From assembly GCA_018398765.1 (NCBI GenBank), contig JAHBMJ010000952.1:5672-38283 (forward strand): a stretch of 32,612 nucleotides of DNA, read 5' to 3'. This DNA comes from Chromera velia (lineage: Eukaryota; Sar; Chromeraceae). Below are positions 12,809-21,347 of this stretch, piece after piece. How positions within the stretch are numbered: the first letter of the stretch is position 1; each line of letters opens with the position of its first letter. Under the pieces are notes generated by a model. That model saw only the letters and a program-made list of their open reading frames with translations, was not told the origin of the DNA and ran no database searches. Made by a program: the position numbers and the translations under genes.

Positions 12809-13331
12809 TTGTCTGTCTGTCTGTCTGTCCATCTGTCTGTCTGTCTGTCTGCCTGCCTGCCTGCCCGTCTGTCTGTTTGTTTGTCTGTCTGTCTGCCTGC
12901 CTGTCTGCCTGTCTGCCTGTCTGCCTGTCTGCCTGTCTGTCTGTCTGTCTGTTTGTTTGTCTGTCTGTCTGCCTGCCTGTCTGCCTGTCTGCCTGTCTGC
13001 CTGTCTGTCTGTCTGTAGGGGTGGGGTGTGGGAGAAGGTTTGGTGAAAAGCAGAATGCTCACACGCTCTTAAATTTCGTTTCAGTTTGTTCTCTCTGCAA
13101 GTGGAAGGGGATGTTTTGAATTCAGGGACGTCAGCAGAAACAATGACATGAAAGTGTCACTACTTTCATTCTTTGTCTGCTTTGGTCCCGTGCAGGTGCG
13201 ACTCTTACGGTTGCATGGATCAACGAGAGCTCGACTACTTGAGCATGGTGGTTCAGAAGAACGACCTGGGAAAGGACATGTCAAACATGTTCTCGAACTA
13301 TGGGAAGCCAGAACCGGCAACGGAAGCGTGA
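392..13331 (+). CDS. Large multi-module sushi/CCP-like secreted or surface protein (5' end outside window), 21 exons
   Basis: Exons: 392-556, 754-873, 1220-1273, 1474-1723, 2019-2103, 2368-2480, 2763-3197, 3476-3718, 3972-4247, 4562-5893, 6130-6553, 6650-6868, 7151-7708, 8102-8309, 8660-10356, 10640-10834, 11122-11280, 11588-11739, 11961-12274, 12563-12726, 13196-13331. All phases agree; the sum is 7299 nt, 2432 codons plus TGA. Order: unrecognised N-terminal part (392-2103), one DUF4215-like Cys module, 22 four-Cys modules, unique C-terminus. Each module reads C-P near the start, a V-x-C, a C-x-DG-x-W and a final L-x-C; the next module follows after exactly three residues. Many N-x-S/T sequons fit an extracellular location. 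No signal peptide can be seen because the start is missing, and no membrane segment is seen at the C-terminus. An AATAAA lies at 13363-13368. By analogy such arrays mediate adhesion or recognition; the function here is unknown. The exon joins are strong. The least certain boundary is the end of exon 754-873, which could run on into the CA repeat. Confidence 0.85.
891..933. repeat. (CA)n microsatellite in intron
   Basis: A short CA/ACAC repeat about 18 nt after the donor at 874 of the sushi-like gene. It is open in the upstream exon's frame, so an exon extending into it (TDTHTH...) cannot be fully excluded. The GTCAGC donor before it fits the gene's donor consensus better. Confidence 0.8.
1911..1993. 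repeat. (GT)n/(GTAT) microsatellite in intron
   Basis: An imperfect GT tract with ATGT interruptions in the intron 1724-2018, ending about 25 nt before the acceptor of exon 2019-2103. It occupies the place where a polypyrimidine tract would be expected. Confidence 0.85.
2185..2220. repeat. (GT)n microsatellite in intron
   Basis: A nearly perfect GT tract in the intron 2104-2367 of the sushi-like gene. It has no coding potential of its own. Confidence 0.85.
2368..2480 (+). other. DUF4215-type (myxococcus Cys-rich) module exon
   Basis: This exon encodes CGDGMKTGEEECDDGN followed by a short acidic stretch and DGCSCNC. That is the hallmark of the DUF4215/myxococcus cysteine-rich repeat, an extracellular disulfide module known from bacteria and many protists. 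There is a single copy, placed immediately N-terminal to the sushi-like array. The exon is entered in phase 2 and left in phase 1. Confidence 0.85.
4248..4293 (+). repeat. (GTCA)n repeat starting exactly at a splice donor
   Basis: The intron after exon 3972-4247 begins GTCAGTCCGTCAGTCAGTCA and continues as GTCA units to about 4293. The first unit is the splice donor itself, so the repeat seems to have grown from the donor into the intron. Confidence 0.85.
9085..9585 (+). other. Thr-run plus acidic low-complexity insert inside sushi-like module 20
   Basis: Within the large exon 8660-10356, module 20 is split between its first and second cysteines by about 165 residues. The insert holds clustered N-x-T sequons, a run of six Thr (ACC codons), a long Asp/Gly/Glu stretch, a Lys/Arg-rich patch (KKNKRRSRKQKQK) and a Pro/Asp-rich segment. 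The flanking sushi-like sequence resumes afterwards, so it is an insertion and not a linker. It is predicted to be disordered and possibly heavily glycosylated. Confidence 0.75.
9745..10130 (+). other. Second Thr-run plus acidic insert inside sushi-like module 21
   Basis: Module 21 carries a comparable insert in the same place, between its first and second cysteines. It has a run of seven Thr followed by Ser and an Asp/Glu-rich stretch (EGDADDELDADG). It is shorter than the insert in module 20 and has no basic patch. The matching position and composition suggest that a module already carrying an insert was duplicated, although repeated expansion of ACC and GAC codons is also possible. Confidence 0.7.
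12284..12337. repeat. (TTC)n trinucleotide repeat in intron
   Basis: An imperfect TTC/CTT repeat that begins within ten bases of the donor GTCAGT at 12275. It is pyrimidine-only on the sense strand and intronic. Confidence 0.8.
12727..13017 (+). repeat. (GTCT/GCCT)n repeat of about 290 bp starting exactly at a splice donor
   Basis: The last intron (12727-13195) begins GTCTGTCTGTCTATCTGTC and continues as GTCT units with GCCT and GTTT variants to about 13017. This is the longest donor-anchored repeat in the window. All three frames of both strands stay open through it and give Cys/Leu/Val/Ser or Gln/Thr/Asp/Arg-rich translations, which I regard as artefacts. Confidence 0.9.
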
Positions 13332-15700
13332 AGAATTCGATCAGTGAATGAATGAGTGAGTGAATAAATGTCGATCCATGGGTGTCGACTTTGCACCCAC
13401 CCTGCCGAGTGATTGACGGTCTTTTTCAAAATTTGATCACAGATGCTCGAGCTCTCCCGGCAATCGTGAATTAAGTGTTCAACAGACACACGGGAGGGAG
13501 GGAGGATGTATGCGGAGTCACCTACCGGAGGGGGGGTTGGGGGGACGGTCAAGAAAATAGCCACTGGGGAAGGGGGCGGGGGGGTCCAGAAAGAGGGGTG
13601 GGCGATACAGTAGCCAGTCAAAGAAAGACGACAGGGTGTAGGCAGATGGGGTGCGCATGGCGGTAGGAGCAAAGGAAGGGGACGATTTTGTATTGACAGT
13701 CGAGCGAGCATGGAGACATCAGGAGAGCAAGATGTATTCAGGTGCTGGTTTTTTGGACCAGTCGCCGAGTCAACCCGCCATGCACGTGCCTTTCCTGTTG
13801 GCGCACTCTGGTCGGAACAAAGGGAGGATTGATCACTGTCAACCACCTTCCCGGATCTTGAGTACACCGGCTACAAGGAGACAGAAGCATCGGGGGGCAG
13901 GCAGTACGTTCTGGGAGGGTGAGGTAGGTAGTGGGAGCTCGGTAGGCCTTCGCATACTAGTTAGTTCGCGCATGGGAAAGAACTTTGCTGGTTGAGCGTC
14001 TAATTAATTTGTAGATATGCAGACTGTCAATCAAGGTGGGTTCTTAAAAAGCCTACAAATTATACATAATCTAGTATATACAATGTGTGTCACTGGTACT
14101 AGCACTGGCATGTACTGGCATGCATTTATACGAATCATTATCATAAAATTACAGTTACGATTATATGCTACAGTAGAGGTTAAATGGTGTTGTACATCTT
14201 TAAGTTTTATGGGCCGCTGTCATATTATAAACGGTCGCGACTTTCAAATGTCCTTCTCAATAATCTGTTTTAAAAAATGTTTTACCCATAGTTTTACATC
14301 TTGCCAACTTTTTTGAATTCTGCGGTCATGAATATTAGAATGAATACATACTACGTAAATTCTAGAGCACAGTATCTTGAAAGTTTTTAAGTATTGCTTA
14401 TAATTAAACCCTTACTCTAACCTTTGTAAGTGGCTTATGATTTAACATTGTTAGATTTAGGACTTAACATGACTTAACCCCATCCGTATCGCATTTGAGA
14501 GTAATTCGAAAAATTGCATGACACAATTGAAAACTAGATTAAAAATTTAGACAGTCATAGACAGTCATAAAATTTTAAGATTCAAATTTGGTATACGATA
14601 GCATATGAGCAGTGCACTATACAGTGCACGACCGATCAAAGCTTGGCATGGTTTGCCGGCGTCAGATTCGGTGTACACTTCAATGACCTCCAACGGCAGA
14701 CCAACGCGCTTTTGTGAAGGAATCAGTCAAGAATGGCTATATAATTGCTCGTTGTCGAAGCGACAAGGTCGTTCAAGACCGTCATAATCGGCGTCATTAG
14801 TTGTTGAGTCGTTCTCAGGCCCGTTCGCTTCAAATTGCGTACATCGCGGCGGCGGTCGCGCTCGAAGGACACCTTCATGCATGCAGTGATCTTCCGTGTC
14901 ACTCATGTGTCACTCAGACTGAATGCATGCCGAGTCTGAAAATGCAACACATGCATCCTTTCAACTATATTTTACGTGCAACACCATTGCATTCGCAACA
15001 CGAACCCGAGGGCCCAGGAACGGAACACATCGCTGGGATCAAAATCTTTTTCTCTAGCTGCTTGGCCCGCGGTCTGCAGGGGAACTGAGCCTGTTACTGA
15101 GGGTCCATGACTTAGCTGTCAGAGACCATCAGGGCGAGCAAGGTCACCCTCAGACAGGCCATGGCAGGCTCGGGAATCCTCAGAGTCCAGGCTAGATGGC
15201 AGTGGGAAGCGTGATCACTTTGTGATGACCGCGCTTACCTGGGGAGCCCAACAGAGTTCGAGCACCCGGCCGTCGGTTGCCGGAATTTCCAACAAGAGGG
15301 AACAGAGTTAGGCGCAGGCTTTCCCTCCTTGTGTGGACCGCGCCTCTGGCTTCCCTCTGACTGTGAAATTCGATATGACGGTCACCAAATACTTCAAGGT
15401 CAGATTTTTTGAGGTCTGAAATGATGAGTGTATCACTCTTTTGGTGACTTACAACCAGCCGTCTTTCTGTTTGTGCAGTGAAGGAGTCCAGTTGTGGTTG
15501 CTTCAACTAGGCTCAATGTTGCTTTTTTCCTTTTTGAAAGCGATTTGGCCTATAGAATTTGTGCTAAGTGTCTGTCCATGAGTCTCCGGAAGCTCAAAAA
15601 TCTCTCAAAATTGAAACTGCAGACAGACTGCAGCATAGAGTTTCACGCTAAACTTCTTTTTTTGTGATATCCTTTCTCCATTTAAAATTTCTTTTCTGCT
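13332..15700. other. Intergenic region with an AT-rich island
   Basis: Past the sushi-like gene's stop and AATAAA there is no gene I can support. From about 13990 to 14620 the sequence becomes clearly AT-rich, unlike the GC-balanced genic DNA around it. That resembles the base composition of the transposon block at 20500-23300, but I found no terminal repeats or protein remnant. A 7-bp-stem palindrome (GTGCACT, 4-nt loop, AGTGCAC) lies at about 14612-14630. A TGCATGCA occurs at 14878-14885. Open frames here lack splice context or recognisable domains. Confidence 0.5.
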
Positions 15701-15719
15701 GGTCAATCAATGTGCAGAT

Positions 15720-15960
15720 CTCTAAGAGCCAGCGGACCCCTCTTGTCTATGACAGCGAGTCCGCAACAGCTGGCTCTCCAAAGCAACGTCTTACACTTTG
15801 TAGGGGGGAGACGGATACGGCGGGGGGGCCAATGCCTCTCAAAAACAGCGAGCTCGTTGCTTTTGACTTCAGGTACAGCGCTTCGGGTGAAAGGCAAGGA
15901 CACACACTGGAAATAACAGCCGCGCTCAGGCGCCACAGCCCCGCCCCCTTAGTCGTTGTG
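15720..15960 (+). other. Possible unassigned coding exon
   Basis: After a GTGCAG acceptor an open frame reads a hydrophilic stretch (ISKSQRTPLVYDSESATAG...) that continues through ELVAFDFR, with a possible GTACAG donor at about 15872. Its codon use resembles the exons nearby. It could be an upstream exon of the USP-PUL gene, but I could not chain it in phase and I recognise no family. Confidence 0.3.
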
Positions 15961-16039
15961 ATTCGCGAACAGTCAGTCAGCCATACAATATCCTATCCCA
16001 TCCATCTCATGTTCAGCAGGGCTCATTCAGCGCTTTTTG

Positions 16040-16400
16040 TGACAGCCGCTCTGCCTGTCTGACTTCCTCTTTGCGTGCTTGCCCGACTGCCTGCTCTCTT
16101 GACTGCCTGCCTGAGTGCCTGATTGCCTTCCTGACTGCTCGCCTGACTGTTTGCCTGCTTGCCTGACTGCCTGTTTGCCTACGTGCCTGAGTGTCTGATT
16201 GCCTGCCTGCCTGCTCGCCTGTCTGCTTGTCTGACTGCCTATTTGCCTGGCAGTGCTCGCCTGACTGCCTGCCTGCTCGTCTAACTGCCTGTCTGCCTTC
16301 CTGACTGCTCGCATAACTTCGTCCCTGCCTGCTCGCCTACCTGCCTGCCTGCTTGATTGTCTGCCTACCTGCCTGCTTGATTGATTGCATGACCGTCTGC
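16040..16400. repeat. Degenerate CTGC/CTGA tetranucleotide repeat
   Basis: About 350 bp of imperfect 4-nt units (TGCC, TGAC, TGCT), most likely an old, mutated microsatellite of the same class as the GTCT repeat at 12727. The Gln/Ser/Arg-rich reading frame on the minus strand is a by-product of the repeat. Confidence 0.7.
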
Positions 16401-16831
16401 TTTGAATTTCCTTCACGGTGTGCTTTTGTCCCTTTCTTGAGCTTCCCTCGGTCCTACCTATTTGGCTGTCAGTCCATTTCTTCTCATCTGGCTGTCTGTG
16501 TGTTTATTCGTTGAATTTTGCCTCCTGTCTCTGGTCAGTGAGCCAAACCAACGAAGATATTTCCCCCTGCATTCATCAAGTGAGTGACCGTTATGGGGGT
16601 TGAGGTGAGGGGCCGCCGGGATACTGAACTGTTTGATGATTCACACATGTTTTCAGGGAGTCCAACCCCCCTGCTCAATGGCAGTACGCAGAAAGAATGT
16701 TCTGTCTCCTATACCTACAGCAGATCGACTGTTGCATGCATGTATGCTGCTGTGTTTTGACTACAGTGGCGCTGGCTTGGGGTATGAGCGTGAGTGAGGC
16801 AGATGGCCTTGCAGGTCACCTGAAACAGTAG

Positions 16832-17019
16832 CACGGAGACTTCTGGAAAAAGTTTAACGTGAAAGAGAGTAGAGGAGATATCCACGTGTGTCCCAAGTTC
16901 TACGGCTCTGTAGACCGGAGCCATGAAGGAACTGGAGCCTCTCTCTCACAGAGAATCGAGTGGACGGAGTGCACTCAGCCGCAGCTGGAGGAGCGAAGCA
17001 GTATCGACTTCAAGGCAAG
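16832..17019 (+). other. Possible unassigned coding exon
   Basis: An open frame starting after a CAGTAG reads HGDFWKKFNVKESRGDIHVC and then a Tyr/Ser/Glu-rich stretch ending SSIDFK, before a weak donor at 17020. The residue mix looks protein-like, and the stretch lies directly upstream of the USP-like exon. The phase at 17020 does not match the next exon as I place it, and the acceptor is non-typical for this locus, so its gene membership is unresolved. Confidence 0.3.
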
Positions 17020-17089
17020 GTTCTTCTTTGTTTTCGCAAAGGACTGCATGGGAGGAGGCGGTAGGTTTTTGCAAGGACTGCGCTCTGAA

Positions 17090-17370
17090 GAAAAAAAGAA
17101 AGAAAGAAAGAAAGAAAGAAAGGGAGGAAAGAAGGAAGGAAGGAAGGAAGGAAGGAAGGAAAGAAGGAAGGGAGGAAGGAAGGAAGGAAGGAACGAACGA
17201 AGGAAGGAAAGAAGGAAGGAAGGAAGAAAGAAAGGGAGGAAGGAAGGAAGGAAGGAAGGAGGAAAGGAGGAAAGAAAGCAAGAAAGAAAGAAACAAAGAA
17301 AGAAAGAAAGAAGGAAGGAAGGAAGGAAGGAAGGAAAAAAGAAAGAAAGAAAGAAAGAAAGAAAGAAAAT
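17090..17370 (+). repeat. Polypurine (GAAA/GGAA)n tract
   Basis: About 280 bp of almost pure purine on the plus strand, made of GAAA, GGAA and GGGA units. It lies just before the USP-like exon, presumably in an intron, so it is purine on the sense strand. Its Lys/Glu/Arg-rich translation has no support. Confidence 0.9.
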
Positions 17371-17460
17371 CTCTTTGTGGTTACTCCTTGTTGTTCAAGA
17401 GGAGGGCTCCCTCAAGAAAGCTATACAAGACCTCTGCGATGTTTTCCTTCCAAGGCACAG

Positions 17461-18328
17461 AGGTCAACAAATGGGTTGGAACTGACGACAAGCCTCGATC
17501 AGTTCCATCCATTCTTCTGCATATCCCTCCCCATTCACGGCAACTCCCTAGAGTCTTCCCTGGAGGCTTCCTTGAGCCCTGAGGAGGTGGAGGGGAAGGG
17601 CACGAAAACCATCACGATTCAAGACGTCGGGCCGATGACACTCATCCACTTCAAAAGGACCCTCTTCGATCAAAAGCCAGGGCAGGCGTACAAGGTCTGT
17701 TGTGCATACAGTGAGCCTAGTACCTAGTGAATAAGTTTATTCGCTCTACGCTGCCACATTTACGGATGTGGCAGTCAGCAACCCCATGTCTCCGCAGTCC
17801 AGCAGAAGTGTTCATGCTCATAAGAAATCTGCAATGCTGGAGCTGTCTTCTGGCTAAACAATTAAGAATGGAGTCTGTTGCAGGGTGATTTTTATTTCAA
17901 GAAAGCAAATGAGCAGTGTTTTGTTTTATTTTGCCCCTTGGTTTCCCTTGCAGGGCAACAGAGTCGTGGAAATCCCGCAAAAGCTCACCTTGGCAGGAAC
18001 AGATCTGAAGCTTAAGGATATTATAGTATACGGGGGTGGGTTAGCGGTCGCTTTCAAACTCATCCACCTGTGGTGTTTTTGCTCGAGGCCACTAAAAGTC
18101 TTGCCCATGTTTCGTGATTTTCCATTCATCTAACAGTCTGCAAAAGAGTTTCCCGTAGAGGTTTGTGTCCTTCCCTCATATGACTACCTCAGCATAAAAC
18201 AGTCACTCGGATGACTGCCTGCAGGAAACTCGATGGGGGCCAAAAATGAACTAAGCGCCGTATCTGTAGGGGAAGAGTTAGTTTATTGCTAACAAGCTCT
18301 CAATTTGTGTCTACATGCGTGTGATACT

Positions 18329-18370
<42 letters not shown>

Positions 18371-18390
18371 GTGTGTGTATGTGTGTGTGT

Positions 18391-18432
<42 letters not shown>

Positions 18433-18462
18433 CTATGTGTGTCTGTGTCTATGTGTGTGTGT

Positions 18463-18526
<64 letters not shown>

Positions 18527-18538
18527 GTGTGTGTGTGT

Positions 18539-18570
<32 letters not shown>

Positions 18571-19639
18571 ATCTATGTGTGTGATCCACTTGCCTTCGCT
18601 CTCCATCTTTTGTTTTCCTTCTCGCTTGATTCAATTTGATTTGCAGCATTTTCAAGCCTACGACTTTAGATCGGCTGCGCTCGTGTCTTCGACCGGATCA
18701 CCGACTACTGTTGTATGACCTGATGGCCTATGCAGCGCTCAAACACACTGCGGAGTCAGTCGGCTTGTTGTCTGGTGTGAAAAAGGATTCAATGCAACAT
18801 TCTTTGCGGGAGCGAAAGAAAAGCTGCATCGACCCCAGTTGAATTGCCTTGTTTTCCGCAAAATTCAAGTCCTCTTCTTCCCGATCTTTTCTTTTTGTGC
18901 TCGTGCAATGTTCATGCATCCGAGTGTTTTTGAATGAAAGTCCGACACCAGTTGGCTACCCATATGCACAACTGTGCAGGGCAAAACATGTCATCGGGGC
19001 CGCTCGATTTGTGCGTCAAAACATCGGGAGCAAAGCGGCAGTGTTGGTGGGGAGGTTCCTGTGCAGCGTCTTCGTGACGGACACCGGTCGACAAACGTCC
19101 ATGCGGCATCTTATTTCGGTAGGTACACGTGCCGTCGCTTTGCATTTTTCTGCTGTTCCGCACGACTGTTGCCACACCCAATTAGATTTTTTTTGTCTGC
19201 TTGTTTGCTTGCTTCCCCTTGGATACTCTATAAAGATCCAGACTGGCTATGAAAGCTTCTTCATGTGCAAAATGCGGAGCCCTTCAGCTCTTTAATGTAT
19301 AGTCTCTCTGTGACTGTTCCTTTTGCAGGAGCTTGTGCCCACAGTCATTGCACACTTGGAGTTGCCGACAGAAACGCACCAGAATGCCGGAGCATCCATT
19401 GTGAGGAACATTGCGGTCTACGCTTCGCAAACGAGCGAATGGACCGAAAGTTTCACAGAGGTTCTGAGACGCTTCTCAGACGTTTTGAGCCTGATTGTCC
19501 AGAACATCGATGCTTCAGAGGAAGCTGTCTACGGGTCAGTCCGCCTCTACTGTTGTATCAAAATGTTATGCAAACATAGAAGCGCTTGTGAGCACACGTG
19601 AGCCAGTTTATGCAGATGAACATGTCTAGGAACGTGTGT

Positions 19640-19678
<39 letters not shown>

Positions 19679-19686
19679 TGTATGTA

Positions 19687-19728
<42 letters not shown>

Positions 19729-19891
19729 CGTGTGTGGGTGGAATTGATTCTTCTCTTCCTTTTCTACTGTCTTGCAGGACTACAATGGGGCAAGCTTCCA
19801 GAAGGAAGATGTTCTTGGGGCTTTGGAAGCCTACGGACTAGACCTTAAAGATCTAAAGGACCAGATCCGCACGGAAACCTTCTCAAAGTAA
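17461..19891 (+). CDS. USP-like segment joined to a PUL (PLAA/Ufd3-type) domain; 5' part not resolved
   Basis: Proposed exons: 17461-17694, 17954-18039, 18647-18754, 18980-19118, 19329-19538, 19778-19891, giving 296 codons plus TAA in consistent phase. Exon 1 reads FHPFFCISLPIHGNSLE and then GPMTLIHFKRTLFDQ, like the USP core 'PF..LSLPI..SLE' and 'LPPVLIIHLKRF'. From 18647 the protein is helical and matches the PUL fold: RFLCSVFVTDTGRQ parallels the PLAA segment around 'RTFCNCFVGQAGQK', then NAGASIVRNIAVYA, EEAVYG and a final LGALEAYGLDLKDL. PUL domains bind Cdc48/p97; USPs remove ubiquitin. The USP Cys and His boxes are not visible, so the USP part may be incomplete, inactive, or supplied by unseen upstream exons. 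The join at 18039/18647 rests on phase only. The donor at 19539 (GTCCGC) is weak; the better donor at 19535 (GTCAGT) shifts the last exon out of its coding-like frame. The true start is unknown. Confidence 0.55.
18333..18583. repeat. (GT)n microsatellite, about 250 bp, in intron
   Basis: A long GT tract with ATGT and TCTGT interruptions in the intron between the USP-like and PUL exons, ending about 60 nt before the PUL exon acceptor at 18646. Its Cys/Val-rich open frames are artefacts. Confidence 0.9.
19634..19737. repeat. (GT)n microsatellite in intron
   Basis: A GT tract with ATGT interruptions in the last intron of the USP-PUL gene, ending about 40 nt before the acceptor of exon 19778-19891. 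Confidence 0.88.
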
Positions 19892-20419
19892 GAAGACTGA
19901 CAAAAGCCTTGCATTGTATGGAAAAGAAGTCCTGTCCCTGTCAGTAAAACAAATGTGCATACAAGTTTTTCAAACGCCTTTTCAAGAAGTCTGATGGAAA
20001 GAATTGGTCACAAAAACTCGAGTGATCCATGTCCATGTCCAGAAAGTCCCGAGTTCATTTGTCAGATGGAACTTACCGAAGATCCATACTGCTCTATTAT
20101 CTGTAGCCCCCGGGTCGCCTCTTTCTTTGAGAAGCCCAGCACTATCGACATCACGCCTAGTATTACGCAGTTTTGCTGGCAGTAGACAAGGGCCGAACCT
20201 GCAAAAACCTCGTTTTTGCTGCGATATCCAAGACTGGAGAGAGAGGAAGGACTGGGAGGACGACCCGGGCCCTCGGCTGCCCCTCTTCCGAGCTTCCAGC
20301 CTCCTAGCCCACCTGGACCGCCGTCCCCCCCCNNNCCTCCAGATGGGCTTGAAGACGACGATGCCCCTCCCATCCCCCCCACCCCCCCAACCCTCCCTTT
20401 AATTCAGCCTCAGCAGTAG
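19892..20419 (+). other. Stretch with possible 3' exon and an assembly gap
   Basis: The stop at 19889-19891 overlaps a good donor (AA/GTAAGA at 19888). The gene may therefore splice on, for example to an acceptor near 20180, and read into a segment encoding DWRERKDWEDD or, in another frame, a Pro-rich tail with LEDDDAPP. Three N at 20333-20335 sit inside a C-run, so the frame across this point cannot be trusted. Confidence 0.3.
20333..20335. other. Unresolved bases (NNN) in a poly-C run
   Basis: Three ambiguous bases interrupt a run of C. The true length of the run is unknown, and any reading frame through it is uncertain. Confidence 0.99.
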
Positions 20420-21347
20420 CAGTAGCCACTCGGAGGTTCACTCTCGGAGGCCAGCAGAGGAAGACTGGGCCAGCTAGCAAGGAGGGTTAAGAATGCAGCA
20501 CGCCGGAACGGGCCCTTCAACGGGGAGAAAGCATCATTATTCTACAAAAATGTTTCTGCTTTATTAAACTGTAGACAGAGGTACTTTCTTTTTTTTTATG
20601 TTTTAAAATCTCATTGTCAATGATCCTATTACACTGATCATTATTCAGATCATATAAAATCTTAAGGATTTTACTCAAAATTTTAGAAACTATAGCTAGA
20701 GCTATAGCGTTTTAAGTTTAAATTACTTAGTAATACTAGTTTTTTGAGTGAGCGATTTAACTAGGCGCCGCCCATAGAAAAAAAAAAAGAAAAAAGAAGT
20801 TGGGAAGGCCTAATTTTTTTTTTTTTTTATTTCAAATGCCTCCAAAAGGAAAAGAATCACTATCGACTCTGAAACTTACTTTTCCACACACAATGTGAAC
20901 CCAACTTTTAACCTATCTAGACCTATAAAAAAAAAAGAAAAAAAAAAGTTGAGGGCTCCTGATTTTTTTTTTTTTACACAGTATGGTTAGGAGTTACTAC
21001 CAGCCTCTTTTAGCCAGTAGCGAGTTACCGTTAGTTTGGTAACCATGAGATGGTAACTGGTGGACTTGAAGGCGTATAGATTGGTGTATATCACCAGTAC
21101 CACTACTGTGGTAGTTCAGGGAAAAACTCTGGTAAAAATAGTTGCTAGACCTATATTTTAAAGCTTAACCACTTAACTTATTAGCAGTTTAAAGCCCTGA
21201 AATGACTATACTCAAATAATACATGCTATACATAGTGATGTACTAGTTAAAGTTCAATCATAAAATGATGTACATTGAATTTTACTAGAATAAACTTTTA
21301 ATAAATGTCAAAAATATTATTTTTACTAGTCTAAATTGGTTTTATAC

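Noticed and set aside
12520-13119. Long Cys/Leu/Val/Ser and Gln/Thr/Asp/Arg-rich open frames on both strands
   Set aside because: They are translations of the GTCT/GCCT repeat in the last intron of the sushi-like gene. All frames stay open because the 4-nt repeat contains no stop.
15185-15280. tRNA-like A- and B-box words (TGGCAGTGGG and GAGTTCGAGCAC)
   Set aside because: The T-stem does not pair and no acceptor stem can be drawn.
15225-15300. U1 snRNA-like sequence GCTTACCTGGGG
   Set aside because: Only about ten bases resemble the U1 5' end. The following stem-loops and loop sequences of U1 are absent, and the observed donors (GTCAGT) would call for a different 5' end.
16859-17582. Lys/Glu/Arg-rich plus-strand frames
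   Set aside because: They run through a polypurine microsatellite, and the low-complexity part has no domain support.
17885-17923. Exon candidate encoding GDFYFKKANEQ
   Set aside because: It would leave an intron of about 30 nt before exon 17954 and has no GT donor in the right phase.
18122-18157. Small exon candidate encoding SAKEFPVE between the USP-like and PUL exons
   Set aside because: None of its possible phases joins the next exon at 18647, whereas direct splicing from 18039 does.
18305-18718. Cys/Val-rich open frames
   Set aside because: Translation of a GT microsatellite inside an intron.
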